A DNA stretch of 64,000 nt from Flavobacterium defluvii (GTDB lineage Bacteria > Bacteroidota > Bacteroidia > Flavobacteriales > Flavobacteriaceae): contig NZ_FQWC01000002.1 in the NCBI RefSeq assembly GCF_900129555.1, positions 720,450 to 784,449 of the forward strand, written 5' to 3'. A program made the position numbers and the translations under genes. A model generated the notes under the pieces. The model ran no database searches and was not told the origin of the DNA. It was given only the letters and a program-made list of their open reading frames with translations. This document shows positions 1-9,277 of this stretch, one piece after another (within the stretch, counting starts at the first letter, position 1; every line of letters starts with the position of its first letter).

Positions 1-986
1 CTGCCCGGACATGCAGCGCCCAGGTATTTCCGGTCCTGGTAATTTTTGATATGGAGCGGCGGCTCTCCCCAGTTCGCTGTCCTCCAGATGACCTCGACAT
101 CATTACGGTAAAGGTAATTTGGCAGTATCTCATAGAGCTCATCGGTCTTTTTATGGTCCAGTATCGACTTCACGCCGCCGGTGGTATAGGTTGCCGAGGA
201 GACAGCATTGAAGAGGTGCAGGTTTTCAGTTTTGGAAAGCAGCGGATTGGTGTTCTTCGGATAGCCGTAGAGCGAGAAATTGGCCCTCCTTGCGGATTCC
301 CCGATGACCAGCACCACAATGGATTTCTTCCTGTCCCTGATGCGGGCATCGGGAAGCAGGATTTCCTTCTGGTTTTTCCTGTACTGGTGCACGTAAAACA
401 GGGAGGTGTTGACCGCATAGGACCATGGCATTGCCAGCCCTCCCAATTTTTTGGAATTCTTGTCGATCCACAGCCAGCCGGCTGAATTGATAAATACCAG
501 AGCCAGCGTAACAAGCAGGCTTCCAGTACAGAGCACTGCAAACCTTTTAAGGGGCTCCTTTATGATCTTTATCCTCAAGAGCGCCGCCGAGGGAACTATC
601 CCGAGCACGAGCACATAAAGCACCAGTCTGATCGAAAAATAGGCGCTTGATTCTGCATAATTGGTGTTGAGGATATTCCCCACCATGCTTTCGTCTATGA
701 TCACGCTGTAGGAATTGATGAAATACAGGGCTGCCGCGCTGAGGGCAAAAAAGAGCGAAATGAGAATTCTGCCGAAAATTCCGGTAAGGTAAAGCAGCAG
801 GTAAAAGACCAGGAAATCCAGCACCAGCATCAGCGCGATGAGGCTGGCAATGGTCATAATGCCGCTGAATCCCGCGTAATTCAGGTTCCCGACCACAAAA
901 GAGAAGAAGGGGATATGGAAGAACAGGCAGTTGGCCAGACTGATTAAGGCTGCCATGCGGGCTGCCGGGAGTTTACCTTTTAACAT
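1..986 (-). CDS. eptA: Phosphoethanolamine transferase, EptA/MCR-like (partial, 3' end outside window)
   Basis: Inner-membrane enzyme family that moves phosphoethanolamine from phosphatidylethanolamine onto lipid A. The reading frame is open from an ATG at 986 to the left edge, giving about 328 of roughly 540 expected residues. The N-terminal half has several hydrophobic helices. The periplasmic sulfatase-like domain then begins with VVLVIGESARRANFSLYGYP; Glu230 in GES is the expected metal ligand. A TYTTGG stretch near residue 268 holds the threonine expected to carry the phosphoethanolamine intermediate. The start overlaps the end of the upstream PAP2 gene by 14 bases, so the two are probably translated together. 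The family assignment is firm; lipid A as the substrate is inferred from the family and the neighbour. Confidence 0.85.
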   Translation of the reverse strand, partial: MLKGKLPAARMAALISLANCLFFHIPFFSFVVGNLNYAGFSGIMTIASLIALMLVLDFLVFYLLLYLTGIFGRILISLFFALSAAALYFINSYSVIIDESMVGNILNTNYAESSAYFSIRLVLYVLVLGIVPSAALLRIKIIKEPLKRFAVLCTGSLLVTLALVFINSAGWLWIDKNSKKLGGLAMPWSYAVNTSLFYVHQYRKNQKEILLPDARIRDRKKSIVVLVIGESARRANFSLYGYPKNTNPLLSKTENLHLFNAVSSATYTTGGVKSILDHKKTDELYEILPNYLYRNDVEVIWRTANWGEPPLHIKNYQDRKYLGAACPG

Positions 987-1872
987 ACGCGGCGGTAATT
1001 TTATATAGTGATATGGTCAAAACGAATAAAGACAGGCAGAATATGAAAAGGTGCTCCTGCATGATCCTGAAGGCCAGCGCAAGCCAGCATGCCGTGAAGG
1101 CAATGATGAAGAAGGGGTGGTATTTCCTGTTTCCGATCCATTTCCAAATGCGGTACCTTGTTGAGATAAATATGCCGGCAAGGGCGCAGCTGTAGCCTAT
1201 GATTCCCCCGACAAGAACATCAATGGGGTAATGCGCTCCCAGGGCAACCCTTGTGAGAACAAACGCGAGACCCGCTGACACAAAAAGTGCGCACCAAAAG
1301 ATCCTGTTTATCAGCCTGGCAGGCATAAAGGCAAACATAAGGATGGAAAGCGCCGTAAAAATGGTGATGGAATGCCCTGAGGGCAGGCTGTTGTGCCCTG
1401 AGAGGGTTCTTCCGATTATGGTAAAGCTGCCGTTGTCAAAAAAAGCTGCCGGCCTTGGGACATGAAAGAGCTTTTTCAGCACGCTGGAAAACAGGCAGGA
1501 AACCAGAAGGGCAGAGGCAAGAGACTCCCATATCTTAGGCGCGTGCAGCACAAAAATGCTCAGCAGTGACGCCACCACCAGCGTATTTCCGGTTTCGGTG
1601 AGATTGTACTGCATTTCAGGATATTGGGACAGGGCGGCATTCAGCATAAAGAAATATTCCCGCTGGATCAGGATATACGATTCGGCGCGCAGCGCATCGA
1701 GCATGAAAAGGAATGCGGCGATGAGCAGCAGCAGCACCGCAGGCAGGAAAAAAAGCGAAGGCCGCAGCCTTGAGAAGTTGAATGAAACATAAAGATCCAA
1801 AAGGGGATTGGCCTTTTCGGACGTGATTTTTTCGATGCCCCCATCGGCATTTTCGAGGAATAACTGGCGCAT
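973..1872 (-). CDS. PAP2-family membrane phosphatase (LpxE/LpxF-like lipid phosphatase)
   Basis: Integral-membrane phosphatase of 299 residues with all three PAP2 signature motifs: K133-X6-R140-P141, P164-S-G-H167, and R208-X5-H214-X3-D218. The two histidines and the aspartate form the usual catalytic set. About six hydrophobic helices surround them, with a longer cytoplasmic N-terminus of about 38 residues. The family dephosphorylates lipid phosphates such as phosphatidate, undecaprenyl pyrophosphate or lipid A. The 14-base overlap with an EptA-like gene favours lipid A phosphate removal before phosphoethanolamine addition, but this is inference; undecaprenyl pyrophosphate recycling or glucose-6-phosphatase-like activity cannot be excluded. 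The start is the only good ATG before the first helix. Confidence 0.85.
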   Translation of the reverse strand: MRQLFLENADGGIEKITSEKANPLLDLYVSFNFSRLRPSLFFLPAVLLLLIAAFLFMLDALRAESYILIQREYFFMLNAALSQYPEMQYNLTETGNTLVVASLLSIFVLHAPKIWESLASALLVSCLFSSVLKKLFHVPRPAAFFDNGSFTIIGRTLSGHNSLPSGHSITIFTALSILMFAFMPARLINRIFWCALFVSAGLAFVLTRVALGAHYPIDVLVGGIIGYSCALAGIFISTRYRIWKWIGNRKYHPFFIIAFTACWLALAFRIMQEHLFIFCLSLFVLTISLYKITAAYVKR

Positions 1873-2157
1873 TTTCTAGGACTTTGTTAATCATGATTTT
1901 ACACTGGGTTAACCGGTGCAAAACATATCGATTCTTTTTTCCCGAAAGTTTACAATCCAATTTTGTAATCATCCTGAATTTTCATTTCATAGACTTTTAT
2001 TTAGGATGATTTACGTGTTTATATTTTTGTAAATCAATAATTTAAAAATATTTTAAAATTTTAGAAAAAGCAGCCAGGCTCTCAATGCGAGCAGTTTTTT
2101 TTCTGCCGGTCCGATGCGTTTTAACATTCCCCGTCGCATTATTTTAACACTGAATTT
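1873..2157. other. Divergent intergenic region
   Basis: About 360 bases separate the minus-strand PAP2 gene from the next plus-strand gene. The stretch is AT-rich, with long runs of A and T around 2000-2060. I see no coding frame supported by a product. Apart from the promoter at its right end, listed separately, nothing recognisable was found. Confidence 0.6.
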
Positions 2158-2189
2158 TTGCATGCGCCGAATGTAAATAAGTATATTTG
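2158..2189 (+). promoter_or_regulatory. Bacteroidota-type promoter, TTG-N21-TATATTTG
   Basis: TTG at 2158-2160 and TATATTTG at 2182-2189 fit the Bacteroidota primary sigma factor consensus (TTG near -33, TAnnTTTG near -7), with 21 bases between them. Transcription would start around 2195, some 35 bases before the ATG at 2231. Confidence 0.55.
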
Positions 2190-2230
2190 GATTTAGAATC
2201 CACCCAAGACCTACGGTCAGATCTTTCAAA

Positions 2231-2476
2231 ATGGAAAAAGCGATACGACTAAAAGTGAGAAAAGATTTGGATGCCCGCCAGCAGCACACCATTCTAAAAC
2301 TCAAGGGAAGCCTTATATCAAAAGGCTATACCGAGATTATCCACATCCTGGACAAGGATGAGGAGTTTCATATCAATACGTTTGAGACGGCAATTGAAAA
2401 AAGAAATGAAGTGCAGCGGTACATTGCTGCATTTATCAGCGAGGAAAATCTTCTGGATACCATAAGTATGGAGTAG
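2231..2476 (+). CDS. Small hypothetical protein (81 aa)
   Basis: I do not recognise this protein. It is 81 residues, charged and without a membrane segment: basic at the N-terminus (KVRKDLDARQQH) and acidic at the C-terminus, consistent with a small soluble alpha-helical protein. A good promoter lies 42 bases upstream and the ATG directly follows an A-rich leader, so it is probably a real monocistronic gene. It stands alone, facing away from the lipid-modification pair. No function is proposed. Confidence 0.6.
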   Translation: MEKAIRLKVRKDLDARQQHTILKLKGSLISKGYTEIIHILDKDEEFHINTFETAIEKRNEVQRYIAAFISEENLLDTISME

Positions 2477-2603
2477 GTCCGCAGTGCAGGTTAATTTAAA
2501 CCCATGAGGAAAATGGCAACCGCCAAGGCATGCCGGCCCTTTTAACTGCCGCGCCGCATTTGCCTGCGGAAGCGTCGGGGATGTTATGCGGTATAAAATG
2601 CAA

Positions 2604-2641
2604 AAGGCAGAAAGCTGCTTTTGGAGCTGAGTTTCTGCCTT
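2604..2641 (-). terminator. Rho-independent terminator for the 2662-3845 gene pair
   Basis: A perfect 10-bp stem, AAGGCAGAAA (2604-2613) with TTTCTGCCTT (2632-2641), closes an 18-base loop. Read on the minus strand it is followed by TTTTGCATTTT. It lies 20 bases after the minus-strand stop codon. It may also stop plus-strand transcription, since GTTTT follows on that side. Confidence 0.65.
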
Positions 2642-2661
2642 GTTTTAATGCAAAAAAAAAA

Positions 2662-3264
2662 TTAATGTTTGTGCTTTCCTTCCTGGAGAAATTTCTGCTT
2701 TCTTACAGGGTTAATTTCCAGGGCTTTCCGCATCAGCTCATCTGCTGCCATCATTGAAAAATCTAAATCCGGCTCCAGCTTTTTCAGCCGTTTTCTAAGG
2801 TCTGCCGCCGCCTTCTGGGCTAATGGAGCAGTTCCTTTGGATATGCTTTCCTTTAAAAGCCATGGATGGCTGATTTTAAAAGTTTTGGCCAGCTCTATAG
2901 TTTCGGATTCGCTGAGCAGCAGGTGGTATCCCAGCCTTACCCAAGAGTAGGACAGCCGCATTTCAGCGATCCGTGCCTGGTCCCAATTATTGAATTCGGC
3001 CATAAGAGCCAGCGCAAGAGAGTCCTTAGAAGTGGCACTTGCCGGAAAATTGTATTTTTTTCTGTATTTTTCAAAGTCGGCGGTACCCATTCTGACTTTA
3101 TAGTTATCATCCAGGAAACTGTATTTCCTGCTGAAGTAATCCTGCTTCATCAGCTTGTCCATATATGGCGTGCTGGTAGGCAATGGCTGTCTTCTGCTTT
3201 CCTGCGAATGCAGGCTGTTGACGGACAGCGCTAAAAGGAATATGTAAATTTTTTTCAAATCCAT
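2662..3264 (-). CDS. Hypothetical secreted protein (200 aa)
   Basis: The first 20 residues form a classical signal peptide (lysines, then a hydrophobic core, then SLHS/Q), so the protein is probably periplasmic or secreted. The mature part is highly charged and helical, with many lysines and glutamates and a repeated leucine-rich pattern near the C-terminus; there are no cysteines. I recognise no family. It lies 5 bases downstream of a lipoprotein gene on the same strand and before a terminator, so the two form an operon and may act together. Confidence 0.6.
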   Translation of the reverse strand: MDLKKIYIFLLALSVNSLHSQESRRQPLPTSTPYMDKLMKQDYFSRKYSFLDDNYKVRMGTADFEKYRKKYNFPASATSKDSLALALMAEFNNWDQARIAEMRLSYSWVRLGYHLLLSESETIELAKTFKISHPWLLKESISKGTAPLAQKAAADLRKRLKKLEPDLDFSMMAADELMRKALEINPVRKQKFLQEGKHKH

Positions 3265-3269
3265 AGAAA

Positions 3270-3845
3270 TTAAATTGGAACGAAATTTTCCTCCTGTCTG
3301 AAGTTAAGGGTACAGTCCTGTTGGGGATATGCCCTGCATGGCAGCACCCATCCAGCTTGCATTTCTTCATCATTCAGGAAAGACTGTTCTGACTGGTCCA
3401 CCCTTCCGCCCCAGAGTTTGGCAACGCATGCAGGTGACATGCCCACACCGTCGCAGTCCAAGCTTTTGCGGTTCCAGTCATAATATTTGTCCAGTATGTA
3501 TTCGTCATCCCAGCACCAGAATGAGAAGCTGCCGCTGCCGTACCATGGATCGTAAACTGTAATGGTGTAAGCAGCCATCATTTTTGCAGTCTTATTGCTT
3601 TTGGTAGAATTTTTAGCAGACAGTTCAGCCTTTCTCTTTAAGGCTAAATCCAGAAAATTGTCGGCTGTGCCGTAATGGCGCAGGATGTTTCTTTTGGATA
3701 GTTCTGAAAAGGAGCCCTTCATTTCAAGCTGCTGTTCAACTTCTTTGAAAGTAACTTGTTTTTTTTCAGGAGCAGATCCGTCATCAGAGCTGCAGGATAC
3801 GGCAGCTGCCAACGCCGCCATAATAAAAACTTGCTTTAATTTCAT
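3270..3845 (-). CDS. Hypothetical lipoprotein (191 aa)
   Basis: The N-terminus has a lipoprotein signal with lipobox AVSC at residues 15-18, followed by SSDDGS, whose acidic residues soon after the cysteine resemble the Bacteroidota surface-export signal. The C-terminal half is rich in Trp, Tyr and Cys (for example YDPWYGSGSFSFWCWDDEY) and may be a disulfide-stabilised domain. No known family was recognised. It is the first gene of a two-gene operon with the secreted protein just downstream. Confidence 0.6.
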   Translation of the reverse strand: MKLKQVFIMAALAAAVSCSSDDGSAPEKKQVTFKEVEQQLEMKGSFSELSKRNILRHYGTADNFLDLALKRKAELSAKNSTKSNKTAKMMAAYTITVYDPWYGSGSFSFWCWDDEYILDKYYDWNRKSLDCDGVGMSPACVAKLWGGRVDQSEQSFLNDEEMQAGWVLPCRAYPQQDCTLNFRQEENFVPI

Positions 3846-4214
3846 ATGTTAAGATTTAAGTTACATGTGGAATGAAAATTTTGTAGGTTATTTTTGTAAA
3901 AATAAAGCATAAGTTTTAATCCAACATTAAAATACCATTAAAAAGCAGTATAAATTCTTATAAAAAAAGTTTTTTGTGGAAGCTCGGTAAATACATTATT
4001 GAACTGCAGCTTAAATCAAAATGAGGCAGGAATATTGGCGGGAGTTAAAACCGAGTTCCCTAAAAGATTATTAAAGAAAAGTCTAGGGGGTGTTTTTTAG
4101 CTTTGAATTAAGGCATATAAATACGGCAGCCGCAATCGTTAAGAATGCGGCTGCTTTTTATTAGTCTTTAATCAGCTTAAGCCATATTGTATTCTGGCCG
4201 CCGCATCTGTCCTT
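3846..4214. other. AT-rich intergenic region
   Basis: A 369-base gap lies upstream of the lipoprotein gene and downstream of the large minus-strand gene. It is AT-rich and should carry the promoter of the lipoprotein operon, though no full consensus is visible. The only clear structure is the hairpin at 4126-4154. Confidence 0.5.
4126..4160 (+). terminator. Terminator-like hairpin
   Basis: GCAGCCGCA (4126-4134) pairs perfectly with TGCGGCTGC (4146-4154) and is followed by TTTTTATT on the plus strand. The oddity is direction: the T tract is on the plus strand, yet the flanking genes are both on the minus strand. It may block antisense transcription, end an unseen short RNA, or serve the minus-strand gene with a weak tail. 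Confidence 0.5.
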
Positions 4215-7200
4215 CTAATATTCAAGGCGGTCACGTTCGGCCTGGTCGTCATGATGTCCTGCAGTATTTAAATAATTCTCTGAAATCTGGATAAAAATTT
4301 CCGATAGGCTGGGATGGCTGTATTTGTGCAGACCGGCCAGTTTCTGGAAATAGGCGGCATTGTTCTTTTCAATTGTTCCCCCATCAAAGACACCTCTGCC
4401 TGTAGATCCCCTTTTGTTGATAACCGCCACAGCGAAGCTGTCTTTAAGGCTCGTGGTATTGATGCGTTCAATCGCAGCGCTGATTTCATCCGGAGGCCAG
4501 AGGCCGGTGCCTTCTTCGGGAAAATAAGCAAGGAGAGTTCCGATATGGCTGTCGGCAGCAGCAATGCGGTCTGCCTTAAGAGCCAGTTCCCTTACCTGGG
4601 TGATCCACTGGTCCATCACCTCATTATCAATGGTATTGTCAGAGCGGACACCTGGAATGATCATAAAATTGTCCAGCAGCTGGTAAGACTTTTGCGCGAG
4701 CTGCTCCAGATTTTCTTTCGGTATATTTTTCCTTTCAGGCTCAATATTTTCAGCATCAGCAGGCATATAGTGCCATGAGAGCACATCCACAAAGAAATGG
4801 GGGTTTTCTGCCAGTTCGCCGTACAGCTGGATGGGACGGTAGTCTGAATGGTAGGAATTGAGCTCTAAAAGATAAAGCCACTCCAGATTGAGCATTTCAT
4901 CTTTGGTTATGTCTTCCCTTCGTGCAGCTTCTTTGAAAAGGCTGGTGACTTCATGCGCCTCCAGCAGAAAATTATCTATGCTTTCTTCTGTTGCGGCCTT
5001 ATGCAGCACCTGAGTGATCATCTTTGTAGACAGTTCTTTTTTAATGTTTCTTGCCGCCCTAATAGCGCTTTTAAGCCTTTTGTACTCCATAAGCCTATTA
5101 ATGGCCACTATGTTTTCCTGAACTGAAGTTCTGTAGAAATAGGGGGCAATCGAGAGCCAGTAGGTCCTGTTTAGGCTTTCGCCCTTTGATTCGATATAGT
5201 CCCATAATTCCTGCGAGTGGTCTACTTTGCTGAAAAGCGCGTACTGCTGCTTTTCGTCCAGCTTAAGATATTCCAGTTCGGAGCAGAGTCCAAAAAGCCA
5301 CTGCAGCCCTTTGGCAGCTGTTTTAGCGGCAATATATAGGCTTACGAAATTGGCATTTGCATCTGCATTTTTTAAGGTAGAGACGATATAAGCAGTCTCT
5401 TCCTTTGTCTGTTCGATGCTGGACAGGGTAAATGCAAGGATGCCGGTTATCTCTGGCGAATCCGCCATTGCGGCAATGCCCTGAATTCCTATCTCTGCCG
5501 ATAAAATATGAATGGCTTTAGTTCGGGCTTTGACCACTCTGGAATTGTAGTCGGCCTCATCCTTTTCATCATCGTCTGTCTCCCGGCTGCCCTGCGGGAA
5601 ATTCAGCTGTGAGGATTCAAAGATCCATCTGTATTTTACCGCGATATCTTCAGGTTCCAGCGCGTCATAAATTGTCTCATAGCGTGAAAGGATCTCTTCA
5701 TCGAGCGTCCAGTCGGCATTGGGAGCGGAGCGGTGCAGGTGCAGTATCCTTCTTGCCTCATCTCTGGACAGGGTGCTGTCTTTAGGTATGCGCGGATAAT
5801 TTTTCTCGATAAAAACCAGCAGTTTTTCGCGCTCGTCGGCAGATTTCATTTCAGATGAATGTCTGATGATGTCGGCAAGCTTTTCATCGCTGCCATCAAA
5901 CATTTCCAGCATCATTTCCGAAACGGCCTGAAAAGCGGAATCGATCCGTGCAGGTGAATTGGATGGTGCGGCGCTTTTGTCAAACAGCCGCCATCTCATC
6001 CTGCTGTTGGCTGTCCAGTTATCATGGTATTTAGGCATCAGCTTTCTTAATAGTGCCCATCCGGATTTTGGATTTCTGCTGATGGCAGCCTTCAGTATTT
6101 CCATCCGGTCCTCAAGAGATGTGGCTGTTTGGGGATGCGTGGGCCTGTAGATGTCAACGAGGCTTCTGGCGGGCCTGTTGCTCAGATTTCCTCCGGGATC
6201 CAGTTCGGCCAGCTTTAACAGTATATCTGTTGCTTGAAAAAGATATTCAGGAAGCCATGCCAGACCTTCCAGCGCCCATAGCAGGCCGGTGTGGCTGCTG
6301 GACTCGCCAAAAAAACTGCTGCTTGTCCTGAACATGCCCATAATCTCGGGCTCTTCTTTCTGCAGCGAGTTCTGGACTGCCCTAAAGAAGCTTTTCGGGG
6401 ATGCCTCAGCAATCAGGGGAAGCTTTCGGTTGGTTTTTCTCCACAGTTCGGCATCGGCATCCAGCAGCAGGCTGCCGACCACTGCATCCACCCATTTTTC
6501 AGGCGCGGAAAGGACGGCAGGATTTATGGCGTCGCCATACAGGCTGAGCAGTATCAGTGTCTGGACAATACCCATGCGCGCCCATGGGGAATATTTTTTC
6601 GGAGGGGTAAACGAAAAGGTTATCTGTATCAGATGCGTCTCGCCGCTGTTTCCGGGATCGGTAAAGACAGCCGGGAAACATTCTGCGAGAACAGTAAGGT
6701 CATCCCTTGTGATATATTTCGATAGGCTGTTCCAGAGATCGAGAGGGGAAGTGAGCCTCCATGTGCCTCCGATCTGCAGTATAGGCGAGTCTTCAAAGTC
6801 CCTCCATCTGTATAAAACTGCCAGATACTCATCAAAAAGCATTTTAGAAAGCTTTTCCAGGATTTCGCGGTCGCCGGGATTATGGATATTCCATCTCCCG
6901 AGAATAAGGGCAGGGATGATTTCGCGTATGTTCTCCGATTTATGCCACGCAGCCTTATTGTCAATATATTTCAGCAGCCTTCGCAGCTTATTGATGTCCC
7001 TTCCGGCTTCCCTGCTGAAGCGTTCGGCATCTTCTCTGGAAAGGCCCATTTCACGGAGCCCTTCGATCTGGCCCTCCCTGCCGATAGTAGGCAGGATAAT
7101 GCGTTTGTGCGTTAGCTCGTCATCTGCGCCCGCGGGTATTATCACGTGATGTCCCTGCGAGACTGCGGCGCCTACAAGGCTTTTATCATCGAATTTGGCA

Positions 7201-8006
7201 ATAAGGTTCAATGAAGTCTTTACGTAATTCAGCGAGAGGGTCCTGAAGCTTTCCTGATTTTCCACGACCATTGTTTTTGAAAAAAAACGCTGTTTCTCGT
7301 CTTGATCAAAACTGTCCGCAGCTGCAATTATAAAGGCAGCTGCCTCCGTTTTGGTTTTGGCCTGTACAGTGATGATGCCGGGATCCCCGCTGAGGAATCC
7401 GCTTAGCTTGGCGGTTTCAGCGTCCCTGCCTGAGGTTATGATTTTGGGCACGAGATGTCCCGCTTCTCCGCTTGACCATTCTGCCCAGAACTGTTCGGCG
7501 TCCAGAGCGCCTTCCGCCGGCGCCTTTCCGATTTCCCTGGCAAACCAGAGGGCGGCGGGTCCGGACTGGTCCAGCCACTGCATCATATCCACCGCATCAT
7601 ACACGCAGATATCCTTCCAGAGATTCAGCTTCAACTTTTCGAGCTTCCATGTCTCTTTGTCTTTCCAGATCCTTGGAGTCACAAATACGTAGGTGCAGTC
7701 CGAGGCATCATATCCCAATGGGTTTTCGGCCCTTTTATCAAAATCCCTATCGGCTTTAGCCCTGAAACCCTTATCGGTCCCGAATTCCCACAGCGATCGG
7801 CCTGCAGGGACATACGGCCTCTGCTGCTCGGAGTATATCAGCCCATCCCAGCCGGGCAGATAGACAGCGCTGCCGTAGGGTATGCTGATCTGCGCTCCGG
7901 GTAGGGTAGAGAAATAAACCAGTTTTGAAACCAGATAGGGGAAGAATCCTTTTCCCTGATGTTTTTCCGCCCAGTGCTCTATATCGGTTCTGTCAATTAA
8001 TTTCAT
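4215..8006 (-). CDS. Large STAND/AAA-like protein with possible nuclease-like N-terminus (1263 aa), candidate defence protein
   Basis: Solitary 1263-residue cytoplasmic protein. Residues 40-150 hold conserved-looking motifs, GWDG (Asp54), WEFGT (Glu74), KAD (Lys84) and TYVFVTPRIW, that could be a diverged PD-(D/E)XK-type fold. Residues 206-230 (SGDPGIITVQAKTKTEA) sit where a Walker A loop would be but lack the GKT core. A lid-like helix follows (GLSREDAERFSREAGRD, about 325-345). The remaining 900 residues are leucine-rich alpha-helical repeats without membrane helices. This nuclease-like/degenerate NTPase/solenoid layout resembles large bacterial sensor proteins of the STAND type, many of which act in phage defence; here that is inference from architecture. 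The ATG at 8006 begins the first clear helix. Confidence 0.5.
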   Translation of the reverse strand: MKLIDRTDIEHWAEKHQGKGFFPYLVSKLVYFSTLPGAQISIPYGSAVYLPGWDGLIYSEQQRPYVPAGRSLWEFGTDKGFRAKADRDFDKRAENPLGYDASDCTYVFVTPRIWKDKETWKLEKLKLNLWKDICVYDAVDMMQWLDQSGPAALWFAREIGKAPAEGALDAEQFWAEWSSGEAGHLVPKIITSGRDAETAKLSGFLSGDPGIITVQAKTKTEAAAFIIAAADSFDQDEKQRFFSKTMVVENQESFRTLSLNYVKTSLNLIAKFDDKSLVGAAVSQGHHVIIPAGADDELTHKRIILPTIGREGQIEGLREMGLSREDAERFSREAGRDINKLRRLLKYIDNKAAWHKSENIREIIPALILGRWNIHNPGDREILEKLSKMLFDEYLAVLYRWRDFEDSPILQIGGTWRLTSPLDLWNSLSKYITRDDLTVLAECFPAVFTDPGNSGETHLIQITFSFTPPKKYSPWARMGIVQTLILLSLYGDAINPAVLSAPEKWVDAVVGSLLLDADAELWRKTNRKLPLIAEASPKSFFRAVQNSLQKEEPEIMGMFRTSSSFFGESSSHTGLLWALEGLAWLPEYLFQATDILLKLAELDPGGNLSNRPARSLVDIYRPTHPQTATSLEDRMEILKAAISRNPKSGWALLRKLMPKYHDNWTANSRMRWRLFDKSAAPSNSPARIDSAFQAVSEMMLEMFDGSDEKLADIIRHSSEMKSADEREKLLVFIEKNYPRIPKDSTLSRDEARRILHLHRSAPNADWTLDEEILSRYETIYDALEPEDIAVKYRWIFESSQLNFPQGSRETDDDEKDEADYNSRVVKARTKAIHILSAEIGIQGIAAMADSPEITGILAFTLSSIEQTKEETAYIVSTLKNADANANFVSLYIAAKTAAKGLQWLFGLCSELEYLKLDEKQQYALFSKVDHSQELWDYIESKGESLNRTYWLSIAPYFYRTSVQENIVAINRLMEYKRLKSAIRAARNIKKELSTKMITQVLHKAATEESIDNFLLEAHEVTSLFKEAARREDITKDEMLNLEWLYLLELNSYHSDYRPIQLYGELAENPHFFVDVLSWHYMPADAENIEPERKNIPKENLEQLAQKSYQLLDNFMIIPGVRSDNTIDNEVMDQWITQVRELALKADRIAAADSHIGTLLAYFPEEGTGLWPPDEISAAIERINTTSLKDSFAVAVINKRGSTGRGVFDGGTIEKNNAAYFQKLAGLHKYSHPSLSEIFIQISENYLNTAGHHDDQAERDRLEY

Positions 8007-8054
8007 GGGAATACGATTAAAAATTTGGTTAGCAGTAGATTTTTTTGATCAATT

Positions 8055-8062
8055 CAAATTTA
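8055..8062 (-). promoter_or_regulatory. Possible -7 element for the large minus-strand gene
   Basis: CAAATTTA on the plus strand reads TAAATTTG on the minus strand, matching TAnnTTTG, 49 bases before the ATG at 8006. No TTG is found at the proper -33 distance, so the call is weak. Confidence 0.3.
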
Positions 8063-8292
8063 TGCAATATCCGAAAATGGAGCATATTTTTAAGTTGAAA
8101 ATTCTTAATATTCTGCCAGTTAAAATACTGTGCCATCGCTGCTGAATCTCCGAGGGGCTTCTCGGTTTAGCGGCGGCGTACTAAATGGCTGATATTGAGC
8201 GGTCTGATGAAATTGAAGTGCAGATCATTTTTTTATGAGCCTGGAATTAAAAAATTAGCTAACTTTAGTCATAACAACTAATACAGTACATT

Positions 8293-8757
8293 ATGGATAT
8301 TGATTATCAGGACCGTAATATTTTTGAAACGGATTATATTTTCAGGATACAGACCTTTGAGAAGTATCTGGAAAGCCCTGCCGCATCACAGCAGCATTAT
8401 GCGGAGTATAAGGCCGGACTCATTCCCAACATCTTTTACGCGCATAATATGAAGGATGTGCTGAGCCTCTTCAGAGAAGAGTACGATGGCATAAAGTCGG
8501 GACTAGAGCGCTATGAAACGGATAACAATAATGATTTCCCAATGCTCAAGTCCTTTGTAAACACGGAAAGGGATCTGCGAAAAATATTGGACAGTGGCCA
8601 GCTCAGAGACTATACTGAACTGCTGGAACGCTCCTTTGACAGCCAGAAGACCGATGCAAAGGCCGCTGCAGTGAGCAGGTCCTTCCTGCCGACGCCTCTG
8701 CTGGAAAACTATATCTATCAGGTGGAGAAGATATTCGGAAAAGGCATTCTGGACTGA
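8293..8757 (+). CDS. Hypothetical protein (154 aa)
   Basis: Soluble acidic helical protein of 154 residues, rich in Tyr, Glu and Asp, without signal peptide, membrane helix or cysteine. No family is recognised. It is the first of three plus-strand genes (8293-9709) separated by 60-70 bases that could be co-transcribed. The ATG follows an AT-rich leader containing TAACTTTA, one base off the usual -7 element. Confidence 0.55.
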   Translation: MDIDYQDRNIFETDYIFRIQTFEKYLESPAASQQHYAEYKAGLIPNIFYAHNMKDVLSLFREEYDGIKSGLERYETDNNNDFPMLKSFVNTERDLRKILDSGQLRDYTELLERSFDSQKTDAKAAAVSRSFLPTPLLENYIYQVEKIFGKGILD

Positions 8758-8816
8758 TCTTCTTTTCTCTGAGACATTTTCCCTAAATACCAATCCGTCA
8801 TCTTAATTTTCGATCT

Positions 8817-9206
8817 ATGGAACTCCATTTTGAGGATTTAGCGCTGACCGTCAGAGCCGGAGAGCTGGATGTGCCGTACGGCCTGAGCGATGAGGCGCTG
8901 TTTTTATCGGTGCGCAGCCATCTGGCGGGACTGCTTTGCGGGGGCGCGGAGATTTTCCATTTTGGACCGGCGCCGGACAATACGTCCGACGGGCAGGATG
9001 AGCTGCTGGAGAACGGCATCTTCTACCGGATCATCGCATATGAAAAGAATCTTGGCATCGATAGGGAGAGTGCGGCGGATGAAATAATGAGCGCCTTCCA
9101 TTTCCTGGTCGAAAATTTCGAGCCGCGATGGGCCACAATCTTCGTGGAGGAGGGATCCGCAAAAAGAGAGGTGACAATCGAGCTTCTGTACCAGGATGTG
9201 TTCTGA
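8817..9206 (+). CDS. Hypothetical protein (129 aa)
   Basis: Acidic soluble protein of 129 residues, alternating predicted beta and alpha segments, with a C-terminal beta strand (VTIELLYQDVF). No signal peptide or recognisable motif. It lies between two other small plus-strand genes with gaps of about 60 bases. Its GC content is higher than that of its left neighbour. I cannot assign a function. Confidence 0.5.
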   Translation: MELHFEDLALTVRAGELDVPYGLSDEALFLSVRSHLAGLLCGGAEIFHFGPAPDNTSDGQDELLENGIFYRIIAYEKNLGIDRESAADEIMSAFHFLVENFEPRWATIFVEEGSAKREVTIELLYQDVF

Positions 9207-9277
9207 AAATCGTTGCTCACTGCTGTTCTTTTCGCATAAGGAGCAGCTGATCAATTATAAATTTAAATAGAAGAGCA

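Noticed and set aside
2053..2304. 83-residue minus-strand ORF
   Set aside because: Antisense to the 81-residue gene and its promoter; composition suggests shadow.
6289..7149. 286-codon plus-strand ORF
   Set aside because: Antisense to the 1263-residue gene, no domain or promoter.
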